Below, piece by piece: positions 11,911-22,432 of a stretch of DNA of 64,000 nt. The stretch's first letter is position 1; each line of letters starts with the position of its first letter. The position numbers and the translations under genes were made by a program. Source of the stretch: Mastigamoeba balamuthi (Eukaryota; Evosea; Mastigamoebida; Mastigamoebidae); NCBI GenBank assembly GCA_902651635.1, contig CACRSC010000049.1, positions 31,085-95,084 on the forward strand, read 5' to 3'. Under the pieces are notes generated by a model. The model was not told the origin of the DNA, did no database searches, and was given only the letters and a program-made list of their open reading frames with translations.

Positions 11911-14387
11911 CTACCTCCTGAACGACATCTGTTGTGGGCTCGCGACCATCGGTGACGTCGGGGTGACCCCTCCGCCCTGCTGCGCCTGCGCCTGCGCCTG
12001 CAGGGCTCTCCTCCTCTGCTGCCCGCCCGCGCTGCTGTCCGCGCTGCTCGAGCTGTCTTCCCGCGGCGACGACTCGCCGACGGCGTCGTCGTCGAACGCG
12101 GCGCCGCTCTCGAGCGCCAGCGACTGCATCACCTGCTGCTGCAGCCGGTCGAGCTCGTCGTCGAGCTCCGCGTCGGGCTTGCCGAGCTGCTCGTCGGCCC
12201 AGCCGAGCAGCAGCGTCTGCTGCTGCGGCATCTCGACGGGCACCTGCTGCAGCCACTCGAGCACGTGCCGGTGCTTGCCGTCGTGCGTCTCGCAGTTCGT
12301 AAGCAGCGGAGTGCAGCCGTCGCGTATCTCGAGCGGCCTTGCGCTGTAGCCGTGCAGCGCGCACTCGACAATGACGCCGCGGCCCTTGTCGCAGACCATC
12401 AGCGCGTTGTCCTTGCCCGTCGTCACCGCGCAGCCGTAGACGAGCGGGTTGCCCGCCGTGCGGATGGCGATGCCGGGCAGGACGTTCTCGTAGACGCGGC
12501 AGCCCACAAACGCCCCGCGGCCGCGGTTGTGCACGTAGACGCCGTTGCTCTCGCCGTTGTAGATCTCGCAGCCGCAGACCGTCGGGTTGCCGCCCGCGCG
12601 CACCTCGATGCCGGGCATGTGGTTGTCGTGTATCACGCAGTCGGCCACGACGCCGCGCCCGTTGTCGTAGACGAGCACGCCGGCGTTGCGCCCGTCACGG
12701 ATCGTGCACTCGCTCAGCACCGGCGTGCTCTCGTTGCACGTCGCGATGCCCGGCAGCCCGTTGCCGTAGATCGCGCACTCGGCAAAGACGCCGCGGCCCT
12801 CGTCGCGCACGAAGATGCCATTGCTGTCGCCGTCGCGCACGGTGCACTGGCGCAGCACGGGGCTGCCCTTGGCCGCGACGATGACGCCGGGCTTGGAGTT
12901 GCGCTCGATCGTGCAGCGCATGAACACTCCCTGCCCCGCGTCCCGCACAAGAATGCCCGTCCCGCACCCGCTCACCGTGCACCCCGACACCACGGGGTTC
13001 GCCCCGCTGCTCACGATCACGCCCTGCGGCGGAGATAATCGCGCGCGTGCGGGTCAGGCCGAAGGGGGGAAGAGGGGGCAGCTGCCGCGGGTTTGTCGCA
13101 CTGTCTGACTCGAGAACAGGCGGCTGTCGTCAATGTACCCGCGCGAGTTGTTGGCGAACGTGACCGCCGCGTGCGCCGCGTTGTGCAGCGAGCTGCCGCG
13201 TATACTGCACGCAGACGCCGCGCCTTGCACCGCCACGCAGTCCTGTCCACCTGCACACGCGCGGGCGCAAGCGGCGGCAGCAGCAGGCGCAGGCAACGAG
13301 CGGGCACAGACGGCGGGTGCGTGAGGCGGGGGCAAACAACAACGGAAGAGAAAACACAACACGGGGGCCGCTGTGTGCGTTGTGTGCGCGTGGAGGAGGG
13401 CCCGGACCGTTGATCTCGCACTCCTCGAGGATGAGGTGGCCTCGGCCCACGAAGACCACCGGGTAGTCGTCCATGGCGCTCGTCAGCTGTATCCCTCGCA
13501 GCGCGGCCCTGCGTTGTGCGTGTCCGTTTCCCCCGTTCAGCTTTCCTTGGCGCTCTTCTTCCCCCCACGGCCGCGCGCTCGACGCCGCGCGAGAAGCAAA
13601 GACACGCCCGCGAGCACACAGCGCGCCGCGGGGCGGGCCATGGCAAGGCCGCCCGGGGGCCGCCATTCCGGCCTCGGCGCCGCAAACTTGTTCCCAGCAG
13701 AGATTGTCGCCCAAAACCGCCCAAACGACAGGTGCAGTGAAAACATGATGACAGGGGCCCCCACCGCACCGCCTGCCCACGCACAGGGGGCGGCGCACCC
13801 GCAACGGGTGGCCTTTCCCCTCCCCACCCTTGTGACGGGAGGGAAAAAGACCGACACCCCACACCCCAACCCCCCCAGCGAGCACCCAGCACCCCCCAAG
13901 TGCACAGCACCCTCAGCGGGCACACGCGCACACACGCGGAGCGCAGGCAGAGCAGCGACGTGGCAGGCACTCCCCTCCCCTCCCCTCCCCATCCAAGCGC
14001 ACCGCTCGTAGGGGGACGCGAGCTCGGCGCTGATGAGGCGGCAGCGCGAGGAGGTGACCTTGACGAGGGGGCAGGGCGCCGGCGGGGGCGCGCGCTCGAC
14101 GACCGAGCCGATGCCGGCGGCGCTGGCGAGCGCGATGCTGGCGCTGGCCGACCCCGTCGAGCTGAGCAGCGCGGCCGTGACGCCCGCGCCGGCGCTGGTC
14201 TGCGGCGAGCTGTAGAGCCCCGCGCCCCCGGCGCTGCTGCTGGGCGGCGCCCCCGTCCCCAGGAGCCCCGGCGCCCCCCGCGGGCCCCCGATGATCGTCA
14301 CGGCCTTGTTCAGCACGATCGTGTCGGGCTCGTTGTACGTCCCCGGCATCACCAGGATCTGGTCCCCCGCCCGCGCGCTCGTCACCG
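11911..14387 (-). CDS. FBXO11-like right-handed beta-helix protein, 5' end missing in assembly gap
   Basis: Minus-strand gene with at least four exons visible (about 14387-14003, 13521-13412, 13250-13100, 13022-11911). The first visible exon has AGDQILVMPGTYNEPDTIVL and KAVTIIGGPRG, typical of the start of a parallel beta-helix. The last exon carries about ten 22-24-residue rungs of the form CxVxxGxxxGIxVxxxGRGVxxxCxIxxNxxPGIxVxxxxxPxxx, as in animal FBXO11 (substrate-recognition part of SCF ubiquitin ligases) and in carbohydrate-binding NosD/PL-6-type helices. The tail after the helix is Gln- and Ser-rich. An F-box would be expected upstream, inside or beyond the N gap, and cannot be checked. 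The rung-for-rung similarity to FBXO11 (for example GNPTVCGCEIYNGESNGVYV) favours a ubiquitin-ligase role over an extracellular lyase. No signal peptide is visible. Confidence 0.75.
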
Positions 14388-14465
14388 CTGCGCGAGGGGG
14401 CCAGCCCCCGCCGCGGGAACCACATTATTACGCAATAAGAGAGAGCCGAGACATGTGTGGGGGGG

Positions 14466-15156
14466 AGAGAGAGAGAGAGAGAGANNNNNNNNNNNNNNNN
14501 NNNNNNNNNNNNNNNNNNNNNNNNNNNNNNNNNNNNNNNNNNNNNNNNNNNNNNNNNNNNNNNNNNNNNNNNNNNNNNNNNNNNNNNNNNNNNNNNNNNN
14601 NNNNNNNNNNNNNNNNNNNNNNNNNNNNNNNNNNNNNNNNNNNNNNNNNNNNNNNNNNNNNNNNNNNNNNNNNNNNNNNNNNNNNNNNNNNNNNNNNNNN
14701 NNNNNNNNNNNNNNNNNNNNNNNNNNNNNNNNNNNNNNNNNNNNNNNNNNNNNNNNNNNNNNNNNNNNNNNNNNNNNNNNNNNNNNNNNNNNNNNNNNNN
14801 NNNNNNNNNNNNNNNNNNNNNNNNNNNNNNNNNNNNNNNNNNNNNNNNNNNNNNNNNNNNNNNNNNNNNNNNNNNNNNNNNNNNNNNNNNNNNNNNNNNN
14901 NNNNNNNNNNNNNNNNNNNNNNNNNNNNNNNNNNNNNNNNNNNNNNNNNNNNNNNNNNNNNNNNNNNNNNNNNNNNNNNNNNNNNNNNNNNNNNNNNNNN
15001 NNNNNNNNNNNNNNNNNNNNNNNNNNNNNNNNNNNNNNNNNNNNNNNNNNNNNNNNNNNNNNNNNNNNNNNNNNNNNNNNNNNNNNNNNNNNNNNNNNNN
15101 NNNNNNNNNNNNNNNNNNNNNNNNNNNNNNNNNNNNNNNNNNNNNNNNNNNNNNNN
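14466..15156. other. GA microsatellite followed by a 672-bp assembly gap
   Basis: A (GA)n run at 14466-14484 leads into Ns at 14485-15156. The 5' exons of the beta-helix gene are probably lost here. Confidence 0.9.
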
Positions 15157-15747
15157 ACTGGGGGGGCAGCGGGCGTGCCCTTCGGCGGTGGTGGACTGGC
15201 TCGAAGACGGCGCGCAGCCCATCTTCAGCCGCGAGGAGGGTGGGGGAGGGGCGGGGCGCGGTGGCTGCGGGAGGTGTGCGGCGGCGGCGGTCGGTCCCCC
15301 CTTGGCGGGGCACTCGGGGATATTTTATTAAAGATTGCACCTCCCCGGTGGGGTTCCGGGCAACAGCACTCAGTGGGGTTGTGTGCCGCCCCACACAACG
15401 GGGCTGGTGAACTAGAAAGTGCCCCTGCCGCGAAATTCGCGCAACGTTCCGGGCGGAAAATGCACCGCAGCCGAGCGGGGGGGACCACAGGCGGAGGGCC
15501 GGGACACTTGTAAGGTGCACTGCACCCCCCATCCACCCGAGGGGGATGGAGCTGCGAGCGCAGGGCAGGGTGCGTTTTTTTTCCTGCCGTGGGAAAACGG
15601 TTTGGGTTTTCCAAGCGGTGCGTATCTCTCTGCGGCGCAGGGTTGGGTTCGTTGTTTATGCTTGCTTTTTTCTTCACCGGCAAACGCAGGGGGCGACACA
15701 GAGGCCCACTCTCGCGCTGGAGCCTCTTGGGTGTGGTGTGCGCTCTC
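15157..15747. other. region between gap and RNase-like gene; no clear gene
   Basis: Minus-strand open frames run through 15157-15240 and could be a 5' exon of the beta-helix gene (LAAEDGLRAVFEPVHHR), but no family motif confirms it. The rest holds poly-G and poly-C runs and an A+T-rich patch (GATATTTTATTAAAG at 15319) and looks intergenic, containing the 3' flank of the gene that ends at 15748. Confidence 0.4.
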
Positions 15748-18700
15748 CTACTTGGTCCCCGCAGCGACAACCATGAAGCAATTGGAAGAGAAGCACTTGG
15801 ACACGCACTCAAAGTCGGGGTGGTTCCTAAAGAAGCAGCCCTCCGCGGGATAGTGCTGCGCTCACCCCAGCGTTGCATGTTAGCGAGTGAGCGAGTGACA
15901 GGAGCACAGGGAGACCCGGGTGGGTAAGGCGGACCTTGACCATCTGGAATAGGCGATACACAAAGAGCGGGAACGACATGCCAACGACCTGGGCGACGAC
16001 GCTGTCGGTGACAGCACCGCGGTACACGGGGTGGTTGTTCACGACAAGCTTGCGCATGTCGCGGACAGCGTGCAGCAGCCCCAGGAGGTCCGCCGCGTAA
16101 CTGCGTCGGTGCGCGTGAGCGAGGGCAGCGGAGTGGAAGGGCGCGGACGCACTCGGGCTTGCCCAGAGACGAGCGCCATTCCCTCAGGGGGGCCAGCAGC
16201 GGGGCTGGTAGCAGCTCCCTCCAGTCAGCGACCTGCATCATGTGCTGCAGTATACCGGGCATCTTCATCGCTCTCGCAAGCTGTCCCTGTGGCGCCATCT
16301 TAATGCGCTCGTAGACCTGTTCGCATAAAAATTGGTGAGAGCTGCCGAAGGGAAGGGAGAGCCGCACAGTGCTGATAAAGAGGGTACGAAGAGAACCGCT
16401 CCAGAAGAACGGGTGGGCGATGCACTGCTCGGCCGTGGGCCTCTCCGCGGCCACCTGGCGCAGCATCTGCCACAGCAGGTCGTAGGCATCGGGCAGCAGC
16501 AGCTGCAAGTTCTGGAAGAACTGCGACTCGCGTATGTCGCGGTGCACCTGCCGCAGCGTCTCTGGCGAGATCTGGCGACGCACGCACATGCACACACGCC
16601 CAGCGGCCCCCTCAGTAAGCGATCGTGTCGGCGGCTGGTGCGAGCCAGCTGCGCGCGCGCACACACCTTGGTTATCATGTAGAAGATGACCAGGCCCATC
16701 GAGTAGACGTCGCTGGCCTTGGAGGCTGGCTCCCCTGCTTGCACCTCAGGCGCCAGCCAGTCGGGCTTTGCGGGAGGCAGCAGAGAGAAGTCTGCAGGAC
16801 GGGGGCTGCTTAGAGGACCGTGCATAGGATAGTAGAATGGGGGATGAGGGACGGAGGTATGAACCAGCCACTTTGACGGTGCCCAGAAAAGGGCCCTTAT
16901 CAGAGAACAGCATCGAGTCGGGGTTGACGTCACTGCAGCGCATCAGACAACGCTGCCAGCAAACGGGGCATACCCATGGATACTCTCGGTCGAGTGGATA
17001 GCAGCGATGCCGCGCAGCAGGCCCTGGATGATCGACAGCCCGACGACGCCGTTGTTCAGCACGAGGCCCGCGTTGGTCTTGGGCGGGATTGGCGTCATCT
17101 GGTGCCCCGACACCTGCTGGTGCTGCGCGAGGTGGTCCGTGCAGTACGTGTACCCGGGGCAGCCGAGGCAGCGCGCGACGGCGACTCCCTTGATGCCCAG
17201 CAGCGCGCAGACGTGGCACACGTCGTCGGCCGTGACGGGCACGGGGATCGAGTACTCGTTCCAGACGCCCCTGCAGAAGCAGTCGTACTGGCTGTCCTGC
17301 TGCAGCGCGGCCTCGAGGCACTCGGTGTGGTAGATGTGCCTGCAGACGATCTTCTTCCTGACGGAATCGACCAGGAACGCGCCGTTCGTCGACGAGAACG
17401 GGTCCCTGCAGATCGGGCACGGGATGCGGGCGATGGGGCGGCGCACGCGGATGATCCGGAGCGTCGGGTGCGGGTCAAAGTCCGAGGGCTGGATGTCCGA
17501 CGCGAAGCCGTTGATCATGTCGCGCAGCGAGCACCACGTGTACTCCTCGGCAAAGAAGCCGTCGTTGGCGTACCCAGCGTGCTGCAGGATGTTCTCCTCC
17601 TTGCGCAGCAGCAGGGCGATGGCGACCTGCCTCTGCTTCAGCTTCTCCGTGTCAGGCGGCAGGCGCATGATGCCGCAGCGCTCGTCCGACCCCGTGTCCT
17701 GCTTGACGGTGCCCTCGTAGACCTCGATCTTGCGGCCCTCGACGAGCTTCCGCGACGGGATCACACGCATCTTGTCGTCGACCTTGGCGGGGATGACCGC
17801 CTCCTGGCCCTGCGCGGCCTGGTGCGGCGGGTGCGCGAGGACGTGCACCCGCAGGACGAACGACCCCGAGTCGGTGCACTTCCTGCAGTTCCGGTCGACG
17901 GCGAACATGGCCTCCTCGAAGTCGATCAGCGACTTGCGGGCCTTGGGCAGGTCCACGGACTCGGGGAAGAACGAGGGCAGGTACGAGACGAGGCTCGGGC
18001 ACTCGACGACCGACCTGCTCGCTGCGCGGGCGACCTTGTCGATGTGGTCAACCTTGATCGAGACGCAGCCGTAGAAGGGGTATCCAACGGGGGCGTCACA
18101 GAACATCCCGACCAGCAGGCACTTGATCTTGAAGTCCTTTGTCGCCAGCACCTTCTGGATGAGCTGTGCGCTGCTCGCCTCCATCAAGAGGATCTGCCGG
18201 GGAGTGCATTCGCTTCAGCAACGAGAGAGCGGGCCACCGCGCGGCCGGAGGCGGGAGCGCACCTGGGGCCTGGCAGACAGGGCCGTGGGGGCTGTGGTGG
18301 AGCCCCACAGATCGACGAGCTGGCAGTCGGCAATCGCAGACCCGACCTGCAAGCAGCGCTCCTTGCTCTCGCGGTCGTTCGACAGAACAATGCACCGCTC
18401 GAACGCCGAGTATGTCAACAGATCCCGCAGCACAACATCCGCAGACTGCTCCGAAGCGCTGCGCATATCGATTCAGAATCGCGCTTCCGGGCAACGCAGG
18501 AAGAGCGTACAGCAGAGTGAGGACACGGCCGCGCTGGAAGACGCCCAGGTCCTCCTGCGCGGGCTGAGAAGGCGAGGGCGTCTGCAGGCTCGGCGACATG
18601 GGCACAGCAGCACCCGGAACAGCCGCAGCCGCGGCAGGCGCAGAGGCCGGCGCAGTGACCACAACGGTGGCAGGCTGCTGCGCGCGCGCCTGCTCGATTC

Positions 18701-20690
18701 GCGGCGACGACGACGACGACGCGGTGACGGGGACAGAGCTCAGCGGAACGCTCGACACTGGCATGACGGGGACCACGACGGGAACCCCGGCGACAGCGAT
18801 CGACGCCGGCGCAGCAACGCTGGCAGGGCTCGAGATCGGCACTGCCTGGACGGCAACAGGCGCCGGAACCGCCGGGGGCTCCGACTCAATCTCCCTCGCA
18901 AGGGGCCTCGACGACGACGACATCTCCGCCGCCAAGGGCCTCGAAGACGACGACGACGACGACGAAACCTCAGCTGCAAGAGGCCTCGAAGACACCTCAG
19001 CCAGCGGCCGCGAGGAGACCTCGGCCAGAGGACGCGACGAGGCCTCGGACTTGGGCCTCGACGGTGCCTGTTGCTGCTGCTGCGGAGCAGCCTCGTGGTC
19101 CGACTCGGACTCCTCGCCCTCGTCGCTCTCGTCGTGGGTGGCCTCGGGCGTCGTGCGCCCTACAGAGGCCGACGACGAGGAGGCAGACGCGGGCGACGAC
19201 GACGGGGGGTGTGCAGCCGCTGCAGCTGTTGCTGTGGGCGTCGGGGGCTTGGGGGTGTCCATCCACTCGGACGGCACGTAGACGGGCATCGCTCCGGGCT
19301 CCTCGCCGGGGAACTCCGTCGCCCAGTCGGTGGGCCGGCGGCGCTCGTGCATCCCGTGAGCAAACGCACAGAACTTGTCGCGGTGGCACTTGCCCGAGCG
19401 GTCCATGTTCGCGCAGATATCAGTCTTGTACGTTTCGCAATGGTACTTCTCCTCAGCGACGTTGTGCGCGTACCTGACGGAGCGTGAGAGACCAAAAGAG
19501 AGGAGGCGGACGCACTTGCATCTGTACCCGTCGGGGCAGTGGCGGGTGGTAGTGAGGCGCGTGCAGATCGAGGCGCTGTAGCCGACGCTGAGCGGCCTGC
19601 GCATGTCGAGCAGGTTGTGGTAGTAGATGCACTGCTTGAAGTCGTGCTGCTCGGCGTAGATGCAGGGGAAGACCTTGAAGAACTTGAGCGTGAACTTGGC
19701 GTTGGTGCCCATGAGGCTCATCGGCAGCACGGGCATGCGCAGCTCCTCCTCCTTGTGCGCAAACGGGCACGTGACCTGGTTGACGCACCTGTCGAGGTGC
19801 TTGCAGAGCTTGCACTTGTACGCGTCCGGGTGGAAGAGGCTCTCGGGTATCGTGTGCGCGAACCTGCACGCGTCGCCGTCGGGGCACGAGCCGCCCTCGA
19901 GCCTGCGGCCGATGGGGTCGAACAGCTTGTCGCAGAACTCGTGCGAGTACTGCGACGAGGGCCTGCGCCTGTGCGACAGGTCGTGGTACCCGAGGCACGT
20001 GTGGTTCCGCGACGGCGCCCCGCATGTGCACGGGAACGTCAGGTACGTGTCCACGTCAAACGGCAGCGCCGGCTGGCGCAGCGCGTAGCGCCCCGCGATG
20101 GCCCGCCGCGAGTCGTTCCTGCCCTCGTGGTACATCGCGCAGTCGGGGTGCGTGCACGGATCCTTGGAGCACGGTATCGTCTTGAACGTCGCCGGGTGGT
20201 ACAACTAATAGTGGCCAGGCAAGCGTTCAGCGGGGAGTTTTTCTCCAGGGAAGATAATTTCGCGACACGTCAGAAGGGACTCGCCCCCACCGACCGGAGG
20301 TGGCAGCAAGGAAGAGGGAGGCGTACGTATTCGACGACGTTGTGGGTGTAGGGACACAGAGTGCCGCGCTTACAGTTTTTGCCGTCAGGACAGTTGACAG
20401 CCCAGTACGTGAGCCTGTTGGTCTTGGGGTCTATAGGGCAGCGCCTGTAGTTCTTGACCTGCTGCTTGGTGAAGTGCCGCAGGATCTTCGCGTGCTCGGG
20501 TCTGCGCCGTTGTTGCGTTCCGTGCCGTACAGGCGCACGCGCGTTAGATTTGTTGAAACGGGCGTTCCGTGTGGAAAAGGTGAGGCCTATGGAATCTTCC
20601 CCTCCTCCCCTCCACCGGCCACGGGGGCTGGACGGCGCACTTCTCAAGCTCGGGGCGCCACACAGGCAGCATATCCATAATGTTGGGCAT
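15748..20690 (-). CDS. CCCH zinc-finger / receiver-like / RING-B-box-bearing pseudokinase / KEN RNase-like chimera (IRE1-RNase L relative)
   Basis: One minus-strand gene of about 9 exons, joined by in-frame splices. From the N-terminus: about eight CCCH fingers (20600-19340; CPDGKNCKRGTLCPYTH, CPDGDACRFAH, CHRDKFCAFAH), arranged as in Unkempt-type RNA-binding proteins; a Ser/Pro/Ala-rich linker (19330-18560); a beta-alpha segment resembling a response-regulator receiver (18460-18090; RCIVLSND, PQILLMEAS, KCLLVGMF) without the usual Asp; a kinase N-lobe; a RING-like then a B-box-like zinc cassette (17430-17100; CPICRDPF, CRHIYHTEC, then VCHVC, CLGC, YCTDH); a kinase C-lobe (GIAAIHSTESIHG|DVNPDSML, VKVA|DFSLLP, DWLAPEV, SDVYSMGLVIFYMI); HPFFW; and a KEN domain (DWREL, YAADLLGLLHAVRD, NNHPVYRG, FPLFVYRLFQM). 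The beta-3 Lys is replaced by Met (CGIMRLPPD) and DFG is DFS, so kinase activity is doubtful, as in RNase L. Inferred role: an RNA-targeted ribonuclease regulator with ubiquitin-ligase potential. Start at MPNIMDMLPVW is a best guess; an upstream exon is possible. Confidence 0.75.
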
Positions 20691-21005
20691 GACTGGAGGC
20701 GCTTTCTGCGCGGGGGCAGCCGACGACGCCGCTGCCGCTGGCGGGGAAGCTGTGCGTGTGCGGGGGAGGGACGGCAGCAACCTGCGAGTGAGCGGGCCAC
20801 GGGCGCCACGGCGGGTGTGGTGGGTGGGGGCGCTCACCAGATCCTGTTTTCTTCATCATCGCGTTGGTTTCTTGCGCACACAGCAGACACACAGCTCTTG
20901 GGCACTCGGCTCGCCTCCACCTCGAGAAGTATCGGAAAATAAAAAACGACACGGGAGAGCTTACGTCAAGTCGAATCTTCTCAGGAACACAACTGAATCT
21001 TCCCC

Positions 21006-21014
21006 GATATTTTC
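21006..21014 (+). promoter_or_regulatory. GATATTTTC element 52 bp upstream of the first GT92 start
   Basis: GATATTTTC lies exactly 52 nt before the ATG at 21058. The second GT92 gene has the same nonamer exactly 52 nt before its ATG. It may be a core promoter element; the evidence is position and recurrence only. Confidence 0.3.
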
Positions 21015-21057
21015 GATCTGCTAATTGTGTACACTGTCGGCCGGTGCGCGCTCGGCC

Positions 21058-22365
21058 ATGCGCGTCGGTGCCCTGTGGCCCCCGCGGCCCCGAGTACTCG
21101 TGCTTGCCTGCCTCGCGCTGTCAGCGTACCTCGTGCTCCTCCAGGCCGTCCCGCGCGGCCCAGTGCCCTCCCCGCCCTCCCCGCCCCCTGTCGCCCCCGA
21201 GCGGACGACCCCCGCCCGCCCGCGCCGCTGCTCCAACGGCTGGGACGCGCGCGGGGTCTCGCACCTGCGGGCCGCGTACCTCGCGAGGTCCCTCCCGGCG
21301 GTTTCTGACGCGTTCGAGCTCGACGGCGAGCTCTTCGTGGTGCTCAACCTGCGCACGCTGCGCGGCACCTCAGCCTCGCGCGGCGACCCCGCGTGGGGCC
21401 GAGCGTCATTCGCGTGCGTCTTCGGCACGCCGCTGGGGCCGGTCACCGTGCGCTCGACCGTCTCGACGTGGGACCCCTCGCACGGGCTCACGTGGCTCGT
21501 GCGCTGCCCGGTGCCCGAGTCCGCGGTCGACGCGGGCGACTCGGCGACGGCGACGCTCGTCAGCACGGGCCCCAACGCCACGTGGCCGGACGTCGAGTAC
21601 TGCAGGGTGCCGCGGCCGGCGCGGCCCAGGGGGCTCGTGTCGTGCACGTGGGCGCGGAACGTGCCGGGGGCGCGGCTGCTCGAGTGGGTCGCGTTCCACA
21701 GGCTGCAGGGCGTCGAACACTTCTACGTCTACGCCAACGAGCCCGCGTGGGCCACGGCCGAGGCGCTCGCGCGCTACGTGGAGACGGGCGTGGCCACGGT
21801 CGTCGACTGGGACTTTGGCAACGCGCAGGCGGACTTCCACGACCAGCAGGCGTACATCGCGTCGTGCGTGCACAGGCAGCGGGGCGGCAGGGCGCTCCTG
21901 GCAGCCGTCCACGACGTCGACGACTTCTTCTACTCGCCCAAGCGCGGGGTGACCGTGCGGGACTGGGCGGCCGACGCCCTGAGACGGGACGCGGACGACC
22001 CGCACGTGGCGGCGTACTGCTCGGCGTCGATCGAGCACGGCAGCGGCGGGTGCCCGCAGACAGAGAGCACGCTGGTGCTGGCCACCATGTGCAACGCCCA
22101 CGACGTGTCCACGTACAGGACCAAGTGCCTGTTCGTCCCCGACAACGTGCTGTACCCCAACGTCCATCACGCGTCCAAGTCGCACACCAAGAGGCCGCCC
22201 GCCAGCGAGCTGCTGAGCGCGCACATGAAGAGGGCCTGCGCCGACACGCACCCAGGGAAGGAGAAGCCCTGCCACGTCGACACAGAGCTGCTGCAGTTCG
22301 TACCAGGGGTGGAAAAGGAACTAGCCGCCCACTTGGCACACCCAAACCCGAACCGGCCGACCTGA
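21058..22365 (+). CDS. GT92 (DUF23) glycosyltransferase, type II Golgi membrane protein; copy 1
   Basis: Single-exon gene of 435 residues. A short cytosolic end (MRVGALWPPRPR) precedes one membrane anchor (VLVLACLALSAYLVLLQAV) and a Pro-rich stem. The catalytic region shows GT92 features in order: STWDPSHGLTWLVRCPVP, SCTWARNVPGARLLEWVAFHRLQGVEHFYVYANE, VVDWDFG, DFHDQQAYIASCVHR, the DxD-like sugar-nucleotide/metal site in AVHDVDDFFY, HDVSTYRTKCLFVPD and a Cys-rich end. Known of the family: Golgi galactosyl- or other hexosyltransferases acting on glycan cores, such as nematode GALT-1. The acceptor here is unknown. AATAAA overlaps the stop codon (TGAATAAAA), possibly serving as polyadenylation signal. 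The next gene downstream is a divergent tandem copy with introns. Confidence 0.88.
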   Translation: MRVGALWPPRPRVLVLACLALSAYLVLLQAVPRGPVPSPPSPPPVAPERTTPARPRRCSNGWDARGVSHLRAAYLARSLPAVSDAFELDGELFVVLNLRTLRGTSASRGDPAWGRASFACVFGTPLGPVTVRSTVSTWDPSHGLTWLVRCPVPESAVDAGDSATATLVSTGPNATWPDVEYCRVPRPARPRGLVSCTWARNVPGARLLEWVAFHRLQGVEHFYVYANEPAWATAEALARYVETGVATVVDWDFGNAQADFHDQQAYIASCVHRQRGGRALLAAVHDVDDFFYSPKRGVTVRDWAADALRRDADDPHVAAYCSASIEHGSGGCPQTESTLVLATMCNAHDVSTYRTKCLFVPDNVLYPNVHHASKSHTKRPPASELLSAHMKRACADTHPGKEKPCHVDTELLQFVPGVEKELAAHLAHPNPNRPT

Positions 22366-22380
22366 ATAAAATCCACCGTA

Positions 22381-22389
22381 GATATTTTC
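22381..22389 (+). promoter_or_regulatory. GATATTTTC element 52 bp upstream of the second GT92 start
   Basis: The same nonamer as at 21006, again 52 nt before the ATG (22433). It lies between the stop of copy 1 and the start of copy 2, in a 67-bp intergenic space. Confidence 0.3.
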
Positions 22390-22432
22390 CCTTGTGCGGG
22401 GTGCACCATTTGACCGACAGGGTCGTGACGAC

